Shown here piece by piece: positions 18,446-28,600 of a stretch of DNA of 64,000 bases (position 1 is its first letter; every line of letters begins with the position of its first letter). The stretch lies in assembly GCA_002839375.1 (NCBI GenBank), contig PGXY01000011.1, positions 124,001 to 188,000 of the forward strand. Direction: 5' to 3'. Source of the DNA: Spirochaetae bacterium HGW-Spirochaetae-1 (GTDB taxonomy: Bacteria; Spirochaetota; UBA4802; UBA5550). Both the position numbers and the translations under genes were made by a program. The notes beneath the pieces are model-generated. The model was not told the origin of the DNA, searched no databases, and was given only the letters and a program-made list of their open reading frames with translations.

Positions 18446-19078
18446 GTGAAAAGAAACTGTATATTGATAATTTTGGGCCTGGTGATACTGAACATAGCCG
18501 GGGCCATATATTTTATCGACAGGACCAGGGAAAGGTCGTTCCACATGATTCAGAGATTCATGGAGGAAAGGCTCATTGATCAGCAGATGATCAAGCGTAT
18601 GGCCCTGGACCTGGACCTGGACCATCACCAGATCGATGCCATGATGGAGATAAGCCGCAGTTACGAAGAAAAGATGAAACCGTACCGGGATAAGCTGACA
18701 CCCCTGCACAGGGATATGAATGCCGTGATGATGTCGGAAAAACCTTTTGATGAAAAGGCCCTGAGAGCCCTCATGGAGGAAATCGATAAACAGCGGCGTG
18801 AGATCAGGATTCTCACTTTGGAACAGCGCTTTGAACTGGAGAAGGTCATGACGGCGCAGCAAAGGAAAAAACATTATGAAAGACTGTATGATATGGGCAG
18901 GCACTTCAGGAAAGGATTCGGCATACCGGGATCGCCGCCTGATTCTGACGGTCCGCCCGATCATCCGGGACCGCCGCCTGATCCTGACGGCCCGCCAGAT
19001 CATTCGGGACCGCCACATTATCCTGACGGCCCGCCCGATCATTCGGGACCGCCCCGTGAATTTGAAGGAAGAAGATAA
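18446..19078 (+). CDS. CnrX/Spy-like periplasmic sensor with proline-rich repeat tail
   Basis: 210 residues from a GTG start with GGAGG five bases upstream; the in-frame ATG at 18422 has no ribosome site. One N-terminal membrane anchor (about residues 5-22) is followed by a helical hairpin domain (about 25-150) of the Spy/CpxP/CnrX 'metal-resist' kind, with LTxxQR-like LTLEQRFELEKVMTAQQRKK. The last 50 residues are about three copies of a 14-residue unit built on PPDxDGPPDHxGP. An ECF sigma gene follows after 20 bp. The order fits a periplasmic sensor that controls a sigma factor, as in CnrYXH. The histidine/aspartate-rich tail could bind metal, which is inference. Confidence 0.65.
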   Translation: MKRNCILIILGLVILNIAGAIYFIDRTRERSFHMIQRFMEERLIDQQMIKRMALDLDLDHHQIDAMMEISRSYEEKMKPYRDKLTPLHRDMNAVMMSEKPFDEKALRALMEEIDKQRREIRILTLEQRFELEKVMTAQQRKKHYERLYDMGRHFRKGFGIPGSPPDSDGPPDHPGPPPDPDGPPDHSGPPHYPDGPPDHSGPPREFEGRR

Positions 19079-19098
19079 AAAGGGTTGCGCCGATTTCC

Positions 19099-19608
19099 AT
19101 GCCTGTAATGAATGAAAGAGAATTTTTCATCCTGGTGGAGGAGACCAAGTCCATAGTCCTGGCTGCGGTCAGGAAGTACCTGGCAAAACGGTACTGTCAC
19201 GCCATTGACGATGTGGTGCAGGAGACTTATATCAGGGTATACCGGTTCATGGAAAACAACAGCTATGCCGATGAATCGGCGCGCAATAACTGGCTCTACA
19301 CCGTAGCCAAGAACGAGGCTCTGCGCATGACGGAAAAGCTGAACCGCGAAGAGATGAAGATCCGGAAGATGCAGGTGCAGATAGCAGGTGAGGAGGTACG
19401 GAATAACGCCCCGGTGAATCACGACATCATGGATATGGAAGAACTGATATCGCGCATGCCGGGGAAATACCGTGAGGTTTTCGACCTGCTGCTCCAGGGA
19501 TATACGGAAGCCGAGATCGCCCGCCGGCTGTCCACAAGGCCCGGGACCATCAAGTCGCGGATTCATCGCGGCAGGGAACTGTTGAACAGATCTTTTCATG
19601 GGAGGTGA
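19099..19608 (+). CDS. ECF-type RNA polymerase sigma factor
   Basis: 169 residues. Region 2 runs from about 10 to 80 (AIDDVVQETYIRVYRFM, then NNWLYTVAKNEALRM). Region 4 runs from about 110 to 165 (MPGKYREVFDLLLQGYTEAE, then STRPGTIKSRIHRGRELL, the helix-turn-helix). It is preceded by the CnrX/Spy-like gene and followed after 6 bp by a small membrane protein gene. The three genes look like one unit in which sigma activity is set by envelope signals. I could not define its target promoter. Confidence 0.87.
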   Translation: MPVMNEREFFILVEETKSIVLAAVRKYLAKRYCHAIDDVVQETYIRVYRFMENNSYADESARNNWLYTVAKNEALRMTEKLNREEMKIRKMQVQIAGEEVRNNAPVNHDIMDMEELISRMPGKYREVFDLLLQGYTEAEIARRLSTRPGTIKSRIHRGRELLNRSFHGR

Positions 19609-19614
19609 TGCATC

Positions 19615-19953
19615 ATGAACAATGAAGAACATGAAAGGCGTTTTGACGAGGCATTGGATCTCCGGGAACGGAGCAGTCTCTGGAGCGCGAAAATCACGGG
19701 CCAGGTTTTCAAATCAGTCAGGCCCTCAAAGGGAGAACGGGCTGTTCGGATTTTCTCCTATGCCTTCAGCCTTGCATCGGCGGCCGCGCTGGTCCTGGCC
19801 ATCATGCTGGGGGCCGGTAATGAAAAGGCATCACAAAATGACGTGTATGCCTACTTTCTGATGGGAAACCAGGGCCTCATCGACGCCTCGTCACCGGCTT
19901 TTTACGAGGGTGTCGACCTGTATATTGATTATGCCGCTTCCCTGAAACGGTGA
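19615..19953 (+). CDS. Small single-pass membrane protein, candidate anti-sigma factor
   Basis: 112 residues with a charged cytosolic N-terminus (about 1-45), one membrane helix (about 48-68, FSYAFSLASAAALVLAIMLG) and a short outer tail. It has no recognisable anti-sigma family signature. The type II-like single-pass layout and its position 6 bp behind an ECF sigma gene make a CnrY-like anti-sigma role the best guess. Translation is probably coupled to the sigma gene. Confidence 0.6.
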   Translation: MNNEEHERRFDEALDLRERSSLWSAKITGQVFKSVRPSKGERAVRIFSYAFSLASAAALVLAIMLGAGNEKASQNDVYAYFLMGNQGLIDASSPAFYEGVDLYIDYAASLKR

Positions 19954-20087
19954 CTCCTCTGTCGCCGTTTTCACCGCATTAATATCTTCCATGTAAAAAA
20001 AGTGAAACCATCGGATCGATTCGCCGGGTCAATGCATATGTAAGCCGGACAACACGGCATATGCGATACTGATACGGATGCGATGGT

Positions 20088-20546
20088 ATGAAGATAAAAA
20101 CAAGTTTGTCATTAAGAGCCCTGGCGCTGATGTCCCTGATTTTTTCAAGTCTGTGCCTCTCCTGCATGCTCGAAGAGGATACGCCCTATACCCTGACGAT
20201 CGACGGGTATAAAGCAAATTTTTACGGCTATTATTACGTCGATGGTGAATTGGTCCGCTCCTTTGAAGGAATTGAGGATTTCACCGATTCAGCCGGCAAC
20301 ACCCATTATTACTATGACCGGGATCTGGAGGAATTCGATTCCATCAAGGTGTATGCCTTTAAGTCCAATGAAAAGTGCACGCTGACCGCATCTATCTGGT
20401 CCGCTAACCTGGAAGTGGCCACGGAAACCAGCGGTGAGTATGAGTATGAAAGCTATGACGAAGACACGGACACCTATACTTATAAAATAGCTCTTGATCC
20501 GCTGTATTATGAAAGTGACGACGACAGCACCGATGGGGATGAGTGA
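20088..20546 (+). CDS. Small acidic lipoprotein of unknown function
   Basis: 152 residues with a lipoprotein signal peptide (lipobox LSCM near residue 26; C is the lipidated residue). The mature part is beta-rich, dense in Tyr, Asp and Glu, and ends in an acidic tail (YESDDDSTDGDE). I recognise no family. It lies 134 bp behind the sigma-factor unit on the same strand and 54 bp ahead of the cysteine-repeat gene, so it could belong to the same regulon. Confidence 0.6.
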   Translation: MKIKTSLSLRALALMSLIFSSLCLSCMLEEDTPYTLTIDGYKANFYGYYYVDGELVRSFEGIEDFTDSAGNTHYYYDRDLEEFDSIKVYAFKSNEKCTLTASIWSANLEVATETSGEYEYESYDEDTDTYTYKIALDPLYYESDDDSTDGDE

Positions 20547-20600
20547 CCATACTGCCCAGCAGCAATTGTTTTAATTATCAATAACAAAAAGGAGAAAGAT

Positions 20601-20858
20601 ATGAAAAAGATGTACCTTATGCTTGCCGTTCTGGCGCTTGCCCTTCCGGCCCTCAACGGATTCAGTACTGAAAAGAAGCGTCCCTGTGACGATGATTTTC
20701 TGAAGTATTGCGCCGACGCCAGGGATGACCGTGAAGCCATGCGGGAATGTATCGATGAAAACCTGGATAATTTTTCCGAGGCATGCCAGGATGACCTGGA
20801 GAAGATGAAACAGAGAATGGAAGAGAGAAGAGAACGCAGAGAGATGAGGGAACGCTGA
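20601..20858 (+). CDS. Small exported cysteine-rich-repeat protein
   Basis: 85 residues: a signal peptide (about 1-20), then a short domain with four cysteines spaced as in the 'cysteine rich repeat' (GLG1-type) family (CDDDFLKYCADARDDREAMR, then ECIDENLDNFSEAC), then a highly charged helix (MKQRMEERRERREMRER). AGGAG precedes the ATG. The product is probably periplasmic with two disulfides; its role is unknown. A strong terminator follows. Confidence 0.65.
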   Translation: MKKMYLMLAVLALALPALNGFSTEKKRPCDDDFLKYCADARDDREAMRECIDENLDNFSEACQDDLEKMKQRMEERRERREMRER

Positions 20859-20897
20859 TTTTAACATAGTATCTTCTATAAAGGATATATTATTCAG

Positions 20898-20940
20898 ATC
20901 CCCGGCTTTCAACCCCCAAGGTAAGCCGGGGATTTTTTTT
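20898..20940 (+). terminator. Intrinsic terminator
   Basis: ATCCCCGGCTT (20898-20908) pairs with AAGCCGGGGAT (20923-20933) across a 14-base loop and is followed by a run of T. It closes the plus-strand unit that ends with the small cysteine-rich gene. Confidence 0.88.
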
Positions 20941-21070
20941 ATCTTTTTTATCAAAATCACAAAAAATTTTTAAATTCCTGCCGGCCTCCTTCGTGTTATA
21001 GATGGGCGGCTAATCGACTGAATCCGCCCCTGCAAACTTATAACAATTTTAATGCAACAGGGAGGAGATT

Positions 21071-24000
21071 ATGAAAAAAAATGTATGTATTCTGGCGGTA
21101 TTTTTATCGGGCCTGTTTATGGCCTTTACGGCCTGCGGCGGCGAGGGGAGCAGGGGGACGCCCCTTCAGACTGAAGAAGTACAGGACGACGGTGACCTGG
21201 TTCTTGGTCCCGACACGGGTGTCGGTTCAGGAAACGGGGAGAATGCGGATCTGCACCCCCTTTTTAATGAAATTCCGGGATATGTCATATCCCGGTCAGC
21301 CATGGGAGCCGTTGATCCCGATCCCAGCGGATACACCATCTGTGATGATTATGACGGCGACGGTATTCCCAATGATGAGGAGATAGTGACAAATCCGGCC
21401 GTGGCCGATTATCCCCGAATCGTGGCGCGTATAGCTCCCGAAGTGGTTATGGAGATTAAGATCGACAGGACACAGACCGAGGAAAGTTATATCGAATTTT
21501 CAGAAAACGATGATTTCAGGGAAACCATCAGCGATAGCATGGAGGACCGGCATTATTCGCAGTTCAATCAGAAGACCACGCCCTATGTAGTCAAGGAGAG
21601 CAGCAGTGAAAGCGGAAATTATTCCGAGTCCTACGGTTATGACAACGAGGATGAATATAAGTTTAAGGCAAAAATGTCGGTCGATGTGGCGATCTTCGGC
21701 GGCGAGCAGGAAATTTCCGGAGAAGAAAAGACCAGGCGCAGTGAGAACTGGGCGATGGCTGAGGCTTTTTCCAGTTCAAACATGAGCGAAAAAACGGTTT
21801 TTGATAAGGTGGATTACTGGGATAATCTGGATCGCGGCGGCATCGCCTTTACCGATGACAAGGTCAGGGCCATGGCCCGTAATTTTCGCAACAACACGAA
21901 GCTGAAGGAAACTGGCGTCACGGGCCCCAACGCCGGGGTTGTCTCGGCCAGCCTGTACCTGAAAAATACTACGGTCAACATGCCTGTGAAGATTTCGAAT
22001 GTCACCTGTTCCCTGTCGTTCAGAACTCCCGGCGGTGAGTATATAGGCGTGAGCACTTTCAAGCTGTTAAATGACGACTTCAGCGATTTTGAGCAGGAGA
22101 TCTACGGCGACAGCGAGGCCGGTCCTTTTGTCATTGTAGTCAGAGACCTGGATACGGAAAAAGTCAAGAGGGCCCTGGCCAACGGCTATTCCCCGCAGAT
22201 ACACGTGGTGAATTATGACATGCACCGCGTTGAGGATTCCAATTATAATCCCGGTACGAACAATCTCAGGATAGTCGAGGAAACGGCAAAGGGCAGGACG
22301 GCCCAGATTAAAATAATCGGCAACGGCGTGCGGGAACTCTACCGCGTTTCCGCTTTTGATGTAGCAGGCGGCGGCGACAGCGGCAATGGTGAATTGTCGG
22401 CGGGCATCTCGCTTAAGAAGGCCCTTTTTAATATACTGAGAAAGCGAGCCGGAAACAGGGAAACCTGGAATGACGAGGTACTGACCGTGGACGATGACGG
22501 CTTACGCTGGAAGACGGGCAGTGAAAATCATGATTTCCGGACCGGGGTCAACGGCAATGCCTGGGAAATGTTTGAAACGACCGTGAAGACCAGCGTTGAT
22601 TCCTACAATAATGAACGAAAGATCGAGGTCATAAAACGGATCGGTCAGCTGCAGCAGTATAATCCCTTCAATCCCGAGGACAACCCAGCCTTCAATCCCA
22701 ATGAACTCCTGGGCGAATCGGAGATCAATAAAATGAAGTACTGGGTCATCCTTCACAATGGAAGATATTTCACCGGCGATATCAATGACCCTATCTGGGC
22801 CGGGGAGCGTTATGAAATAATATGCATGGATGTGGGAGACTTCAACCGGCATTTCAGGTCATTCACTTATACGCCCCTCCAGTCGGGAGAGCGGTTTGAT
22901 ATTAATACGCGGTGGAATGAACTTGCCAATGAAAAGGAATTTTCCCGTTCCCTGTACATGGGGAAACTCTTTTCCGGCGAAGTGGTGCATCTCGAGGTCG
23001 ATCTTCTTGAGTCACGGTTTCTCTTTGGCAAGAATGCAGTTGTGAAGGGGGAAACAGTATCCGATGATATGATTTCCGTCGGGGATATTCCCTATCAGAT
23101 CCAGGGGAACGATGAGGCCGAAACGGGAATACCCGGGGTTTTCACCCATGAGGCTAATGGAGGCAATAACAGTGTCAGGGTCAGGATAGTTCCGTCGAAA
23201 TCAGCGGAAAAATACCGCATAACGATATCTGGCGTTCAGGGTGATACCTATAGGAGGGAGATAGATATCACCGCAGAGTCCCTGAATGACGAAAACGGCG
23301 AGGTTGTCATATGCAGCAGAACGGAAGATGTAAACGGCATTGCCTTGGGCCATATCGCCGGATCAGCCGGTATTGGCAGGACCTACCGTATCGATGCTAC
23401 AGCCCTGGGTACATATATGGGATGTCCCGTTGAAACGCCCAGTTCAAGCAGCGGCGTTCTGGCTTTTGTTTTTGAAGCTGAAGGAACTCCGTCGCCCTTT
23501 TCCTTTTCGGCCATGGGCTCGGGAGAGTCCGTGTATGTCAGGAACGGGGAATCTTCCGGTGCCGAGTACTATCGCGTGGTCTGTGAGGGTCCGCTTAATT
23601 CCGGTCTTCAGTCCATGACGACGGTACAGGAGTTCACCGGTAAGGCGGGATTGAACATCATCAGGCCGCTTTTACCCGATGCAAATATCAAGGACCCCCT
23701 GCTGTACCGCGTTACCGTATATGCTCACAATAAAAACACGGGACAGGGAGGTGTGTGTGCCGGAAACAGGTACCAGTTCATCACGCTGGCGGGTGAACTG
23801 TACCGGGAGCAGAGAAAGAACCAGGGCCGGATGAGCGATGACTTTTTTCAGGCCGGTGCTGTTGATCTCGAGGTAAACTTCAACGACGGATCGGGCTGGT
23901 ACCGACTGAGACTCGAGTACAATGATACGAAGAACACTGAACGGTTCATCGACTGCCGCTATTCCAGCAATGTGGAATATGATAAACAGAAATTCCATAT

Positions 24001-25537
24001 TTATTTCAAGGCCCCCAACGGGAGCGATGGTGATCATTTTAATGTTTTCAGGGGCGGCCGCGACGAGGTTGATCTCTATATCAGGACGGCCCCCGATGCG
24101 AAATACCGAGATACCTTCTGGCCTTCTAATTCCGATAATGGTCCGGACTGCGACACCTGTCCCCTGTCTAACCCACCCGTCATGGTTAAGACAATGTCCG
24201 ATGGGGCCAATTCCTTCGACCTGCTTTCCTTTTGGATAAACAATCCACATACAGACGCGACACGCATTGAGGAAACCCTGTCGGAAAAATCCGGAGAGGA
24301 TTATTCTGGTCTTGATGAGGATGATTTTATGTTGAAGAGCGGTTCAATCGAGGATTATTTTTTCTCTCCCCTGGAGAAAAGAATCTATTCTCTGCGGGCC
24401 TCCCTTGAAAGCACGCTTCCCGGTCCGGGTGGTCAGCTCATTGCAGCCCCGGTATTTTCCATCAGCCGGGGGAATGAATCTGTCAGTGTCCTGAACATGG
24501 ACTCGCCCATGGCCGATTATTACGAGATTTATTACCGTGCCTGGGAGCATGACGGGCACAACAGTGAAAATCCCGCCGGGAATGCTTTCTGGAAATGTTT
24601 TTACGCATCGGACCCTTCGCTGGACCGACAGATCATTGGTGATCTCGTTCCCAACCAGAAATATGTCGTGGCAGTCAGGGCCTGCAATGAACATATCGGA
24701 CGGAGCGGATGGGCCTTTTCCGAACCGGTCATGCCCTTTTCACGGGACATCCCGCCGGCACCCCAGGGCCTTATCGTTCATACAAGGATGGAGAACGGCA
24801 CATGGGTTCTTGATGTGGCAAATATTTATGTCCCGGGCCAGGTGAGTTACCAGGTGGGATATCGCCGTGCTTCCCAGCCCGTTGATTCATTGGTGATTAC
24901 TGAACCGCTTATTGAAACGGAGTACGGCATCGCGGCCGGTCCTGTCAGCCTGGGGCCCCTGGTGCCCTGGGAGAGATACCTGGTACGGGCCCGGGCAGTA
25001 CAGCTTTCCGGTGTGGCCGGCGACTGGTCACAGGACATTGCCGTGGATGTTCCCGGTGACGGGTCTTTTACCGTTGAGGCCCTGTGGACCGGCAAAACTG
25101 ATAACGGCCGACGCGAGGTTTTCGATTTTTACAGCAGGTATGGTTATCAGTGCAACACGGGATGCTGCGACTACGAAAAGCGGTTTTATGATTATGTTCT
25201 TACGCTGGCCAACGTGACCGGGCCTGAAAATCTCGAGGAATACAGGGTCGAAGGCTCCATCGAATATGATGAGTCTACAAACCGCAGTGCCTTTCTCAAC
25301 CCGGTGCGCCGTTCAGTGCCGGTCTCCGTGGACTGGACCGATGAGGATGAAATCGATATACTGGGTCCTGTTGAAAACAGGTTTGAGAAATACAATCTGG
25401 TGAGATTAAGTCAGATGTGCAGCGCAGGGTATCTGATTCAGAACACGCAGCTTCACCTTGTCGTGACCGGAAGAAACAGTTATGGCGAGGAGGTGAGCAG
25501 TGATACCTTGATTATTGATGTTCCCGATCCTGAGTGA
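21071..25537 (+). CDS. Giant lipoprotein partner of the SpvB/RHS gene, with C-terminal fibronectin-like domains
   Basis: 1488 residues. It has a lipoprotein signal peptide (AFTACGG, lipobox cysteine near 22) and then a thrombospondin-3-like calcium loop DYDGDGIPNDEE near residue 97. A region of about 350 residues (120-480) follows, rich in Ser/Glu/Tyr and amphipathic strands. The C-terminal half has fibronectin type III-like sandwiches (for example DIPPAPQGLIVHTRMENGTW near 1230). The calcium loop followed by an amphipathic beta region recalls binary-toxin translocation components, but similarity is only in layout. It sits 63 bp upstream of the RHS lipoprotein and is probably its surface partner. 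AT/GC use matches the chromosome. Confidence 0.7.
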   Translation: MKKNVCILAVFLSGLFMAFTACGGEGSRGTPLQTEEVQDDGDLVLGPDTGVGSGNGENADLHPLFNEIPGYVISRSAMGAVDPDPSGYTICDDYDGDGIPNDEEIVTNPAVADYPRIVARIAPEVVMEIKIDRTQTEESYIEFSENDDFRETISDSMEDRHYSQFNQKTTPYVVKESSSESGNYSESYGYDNEDEYKFKAKMSVDVAIFGGEQEISGEEKTRRSENWAMAEAFSSSNMSEKTVFDKVDYWDNLDRGGIAFTDDKVRAMARNFRNNTKLKETGVTGPNAGVVSASLYLKNTTVNMPVKISNVTCSLSFRTPGGEYIGVSTFKLLNDDFSDFEQEIYGDSEAGPFVIVVRDLDTEKVKRALANGYSPQIHVVNYDMHRVEDSNYNPGTNNLRIVEETAKGRTAQIKIIGNGVRELYRVSAFDVAGGGDSGNGELSAGISLKKALFNILRKRAGNRETWNDEVLTVDDDGLRWKTGSENHDFRTGVNGNAWEMFETTVKTSVDSYNNERKIEVIKRIGQLQQYNPFNPEDNPAFNPNELLGESEINKMKYWVILHNGRYFTGDINDPIWAGERYEIICMDVGDFNRHFRSFTYTPLQSGERFDINTRWNELANEKEFSRSLYMGKLFSGEVVHLEVDLLESRFLFGKNAVVKGETVSDDMISVGDIPYQIQGNDEAETGIPGVFTHEANGGNNSVRVRIVPSKSAEKYRITISGVQGDTYRREIDITAESLNDENGEVVICSRTEDVNGIALGHIAGSAGIGRTYRIDATALGTYMGCPVETPSSSSGVLAFVFEAEGTPSPFSFSAMGSGESVYVRNGESSGAEYYRVVCEGPLNSGLQSMTTVQEFTGKAGLNIIRPLLPDANIKDPLLYRVTVYAHNKNTGQGGVCAGNRYQFITLAGELYREQRKNQGRMSDDFFQAGAVDLEVNFNDGSGWYRLRLEYNDTKNTERFIDCRYSSNVEYDKQKFHIYFKAPNGSDGDHFNVFRGGRDEVDLYIRTAPDAKYRDTFWPSNSDNGPDCDTCPLSNPPVMVKTMSDGANSFDLLSFWINNPHTDATRIEETLSEKSGEDYSGLDEDDFMLKSGSIEDYFFSPLEKRIYSLRASLESTLPGPGGQLIAAPVFSISRGNESVSVLNMDSPMADYYEIYYRAWEHDGHNSENPAGNAFWKCFYASDPSLDRQIIGDLVPNQKYVVAVRACNEHIGRSGWAFSEPVMPFSRDIPPAPQGLIVHTRMENGTWVLDVANIYVPGQVSYQVGYRRASQPVDSLVITEPLIETEYGIAAGPVSLGPLVPWERYLVRARAVQLSGVAGDWSQDIAVDVPGDGSFTVEALWTGKTDNGRREVFDFYSRYGYQCNTGCCDYEKRFYDYVLTLANVTGPENLEEYRVEGSIEYDESTNRSAFLNPVRRSVPVSVDWTDEDEIDILGPVENRFEKYNLVRLSQMCSAGYLIQNTQLHLVVTGRNSYGEEVSSDTLIIDVPDPE

Positions 25538-25548
25538 AATATAAAATG

Positions 25549-25575
25549 GAGGGGGTTGCGGCCCCCTCTTTCTTT
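25549..25575 (+). terminator. Intrinsic terminator between the two giant lipoprotein genes
   Basis: GAGGGGG (25549-25555) pairs with CCCCCTC (25562-25568) over a six-base loop, followed by TTTCTTT. It would end or attenuate transcription between the 1488-residue lipoprotein gene and the RHS gene. Confidence 0.72.
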
Positions 25576-25600
25576 ATTTATCCAGTAGGAAGGGAACAAT

Positions 25601-28600
25601 ATGAAGAGAATTATAATTCTAATTCTTATGTGTCTTGCTGTTTTTTCATCATGCAAGGAAAAATATAATGACGCATATAAACAGGATCTGAACGACACGG
25701 CTGAGATGCCTTCCGGCACCGACGCCATATCGAGCTCCACAAACCAGAGCGGCCGGGAAAATGAGACCGCGCCAAAACTCAACCCCCTGGCCGGGGCCGC
25801 CTATGTGCAGCCGCCGCAGATAAACAACTACGGAACGGTGAACCTGGGCTATACCATGGACACGCCGGGCGGACGTGCCGGTATGCAGCCGCAACTGGGG
25901 CTCTCCTATTCCTCGTCGGGGGGCGACGGCCTGGCGGGCATCGGCTGGAGCCTGGGAACGGGCCTGGGAGTCATCTCCCGGACCACAAGAAACGGTGAGC
26001 TCTATTACGATCACCGCGATGTGTTTACTTTTAACGGCAAACGGCTGGTAAAAGTTGAGGGCGATGATAATGACGAAAACGGTACCTATCGCCTGGAGAT
26101 CGAGTCGGGCTTCTCGAAGTTTGTGCTAACAGAGGCTGAAAGCGGCGGTATCTGGCGCGTCTACGACAAGGCCGGTACTGTGACCATTTTCGGCGAGGAC
26201 AGGGACAGCCGCATATACCGGCCCGACGATGAGTCCCGGACCTACATTTGGAACTTTACCCGGTCCATTGATCTCAACGGCAACTACATGTACGCCATTT
26301 ATGATACATCGGATTATGACGATAAACACATTCTGTACCTCTCGGAGATCCGCTACACGGGAAATATCCGCGAGAACACGCCGGCCCGGCAGTGGGTGCG
26401 CTTTGAATATAAGGAGCGTGATGACGAGTATGTATCCAAGGCCCCGGGATTCATTATGGCTATGGACCGCATGCTGGACCGCGTCGTTGTGGGCTGGGAC
26501 GCGCCGGGATTTCTCGGCGGCGGCGAGACGGACCTCTGGGAGTATGAACTGGTCTATGAAGAGTCGGAAGACTCGCACCGGCCATTGCTCATGACCGTGG
26601 AGTCGTCGCGGAATACCACGAAGCCCGCCTTTCACTACCAGGAGGCGCAGCATCTGTTCACCTGGCAGAAGGTGGCCAATCCCCGGTACAACGACACCGA
26701 GGAGAACCCCGACGCCACGAAGTTTTTTGAGGGGGACTTTAACGGCGACGGTATTTCCGACATGGTCTTTTTTAACCCGGAAACAGGTTACTGGCGCGCG
26801 GCCCAGGGACGGCGCGAGGGGGGATATACCTTCCCCGTGTACGGAAACCGCTTTCAGGGCTATGACTCGGATAAAAAGATACAGTTTTTCAAGGGAAATG
26901 TAACCGGCGACTATAACGGTGACGGCCGGAGCGATATCGCCTTTTATCTTCCCGAGACCCGGGAGTTCTGGGTGGCCGAACACAACGGCAGTGTTTTTAC
27001 CTTCAGAAATTACGGGCGCCAGTCCATCACCAGTCTCGATATCTTCTCCTGCGAATGGTTCCCCGGTGACTACGACGGCAACGGGCTTTCCGACACGGTG
27101 CTCTTTAATGAGTCCACGGGCGAGTGGATTCTCATGCGTAACACAGGCGGCCGGTTTGAGTTCACAAAATTCTCGCAGCATTTCCGGAACCTCTTCCGCG
27201 ATGATTACAGTCCCAATTCCAACCTGGACAGCACCTATACGGCCGATGATTCGGATTTTGGCAAGGACCGCGGCAAAGTATATTTCCTCAACGGTGACTA
27301 TAACGGCGACGGCCGTACGGACATATCTCTGTATGACTCCCGGTCCGGCCAGTGGTGGGTCGGCGAGAATTACCGGAAAGCCGGCTCATCATCGGCGGTG
27401 CAGTTCGAGCTGAAGTGGAAGCTGTACAAGGTTTTTACCGCGCCGGAACAGGCCCTGTTCGGCCACGACCGGTTCAGCGGCGACTTCAACGGCGACGGAC
27501 TCTCGGACTTTCTCCTCTTTGACAAGGAGACGGCCCAGTGGTGGATCGGCGAGACGGGCGACGGTACGATCCGTTTCCGGATCTTTTCCCGGGCGCCCCA
27601 GTTCCGCGACATCACGCGGTGGCTCCAGGGAGACTTCAACGGCGACGGCCGTACCGATATCGGCTTCTATTCCAAAACCGACAACAATTTCTGGATAGGC
27701 GAGGCCACGCCCGATGGTTTTCGGTACCGTATCTACAACAACCTGTCTTATGGCCCTGACCCCGACGAGGTGCTGGCAACGCCCCTGCCGAAAGACGAGG
27801 TGAAGATTGAGAAGGGTGAGGCGATCGTGGCCGGTGTCAGTGACCCGACACGCCTGGTGACCTATGATTATGATCATAATATCTACGAGGGACGCGGAGA
27901 AAAGGTCTTTGTGGGCCACTTTACGGGCAGCGCTGCGCCGGAGATGCTCATCTACCGGATGAATTATTCCGACGACTTGAATATCGGCTGGCGGAAGAAA
28001 TCGGTGTCGGATGGGGAAAGTGCGGAGTCCGTTAACATAGAAAGCAATTCCATGGAAATTGACCCGACTCATGATTCAGTCCATATCCTCAATGAAGGCA
28101 GTACCTACCGGTATATGCCGACTAAAGACGGGATTCTTTACCATACGGTATCTTCGGGAACTCATTACTTTAATGTCATCGGCAATGACGGTGCATGGAA
28201 TGATAGCATCAGGCTGGGAGCCTTTTCCTCCACGGAGATATCGAACTTTTCCATTGATCAGTCACTGTATTTCATCGATTATTTCGAAAATTCAGGCCTA
28301 AAATCACTCTTTGTGCTGGGCAATGAATCCGACAATGATCCTGTTTTTTATAATGTGGAAGGGACAACGGTAACCAATTATGAGATCGTTTATAACGGTT
28401 CGACCCTGTCCCAGGAACAGTTCAGGACATTGCTGCGGGATTACGGCAATTATAAAAACAACCTGGCCTTTGTGTCCGGAACATTTACCGGAAATGTGAC
28501 TGAAATTCTGTTTGTTGATATGCGTGAAAGTACCCACCGATGGTTCCTGGGTGCAATTGATACTACATATAAACGCGTTACATTTACCGATATCATGCAG

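Noticed and set aside
26126..27181. 351-residue minus-strand frame inside the RHS gene
   Set aside because: Antisense to FG-GAP repeats; low-complexity valine/glycine composition and no start signal.
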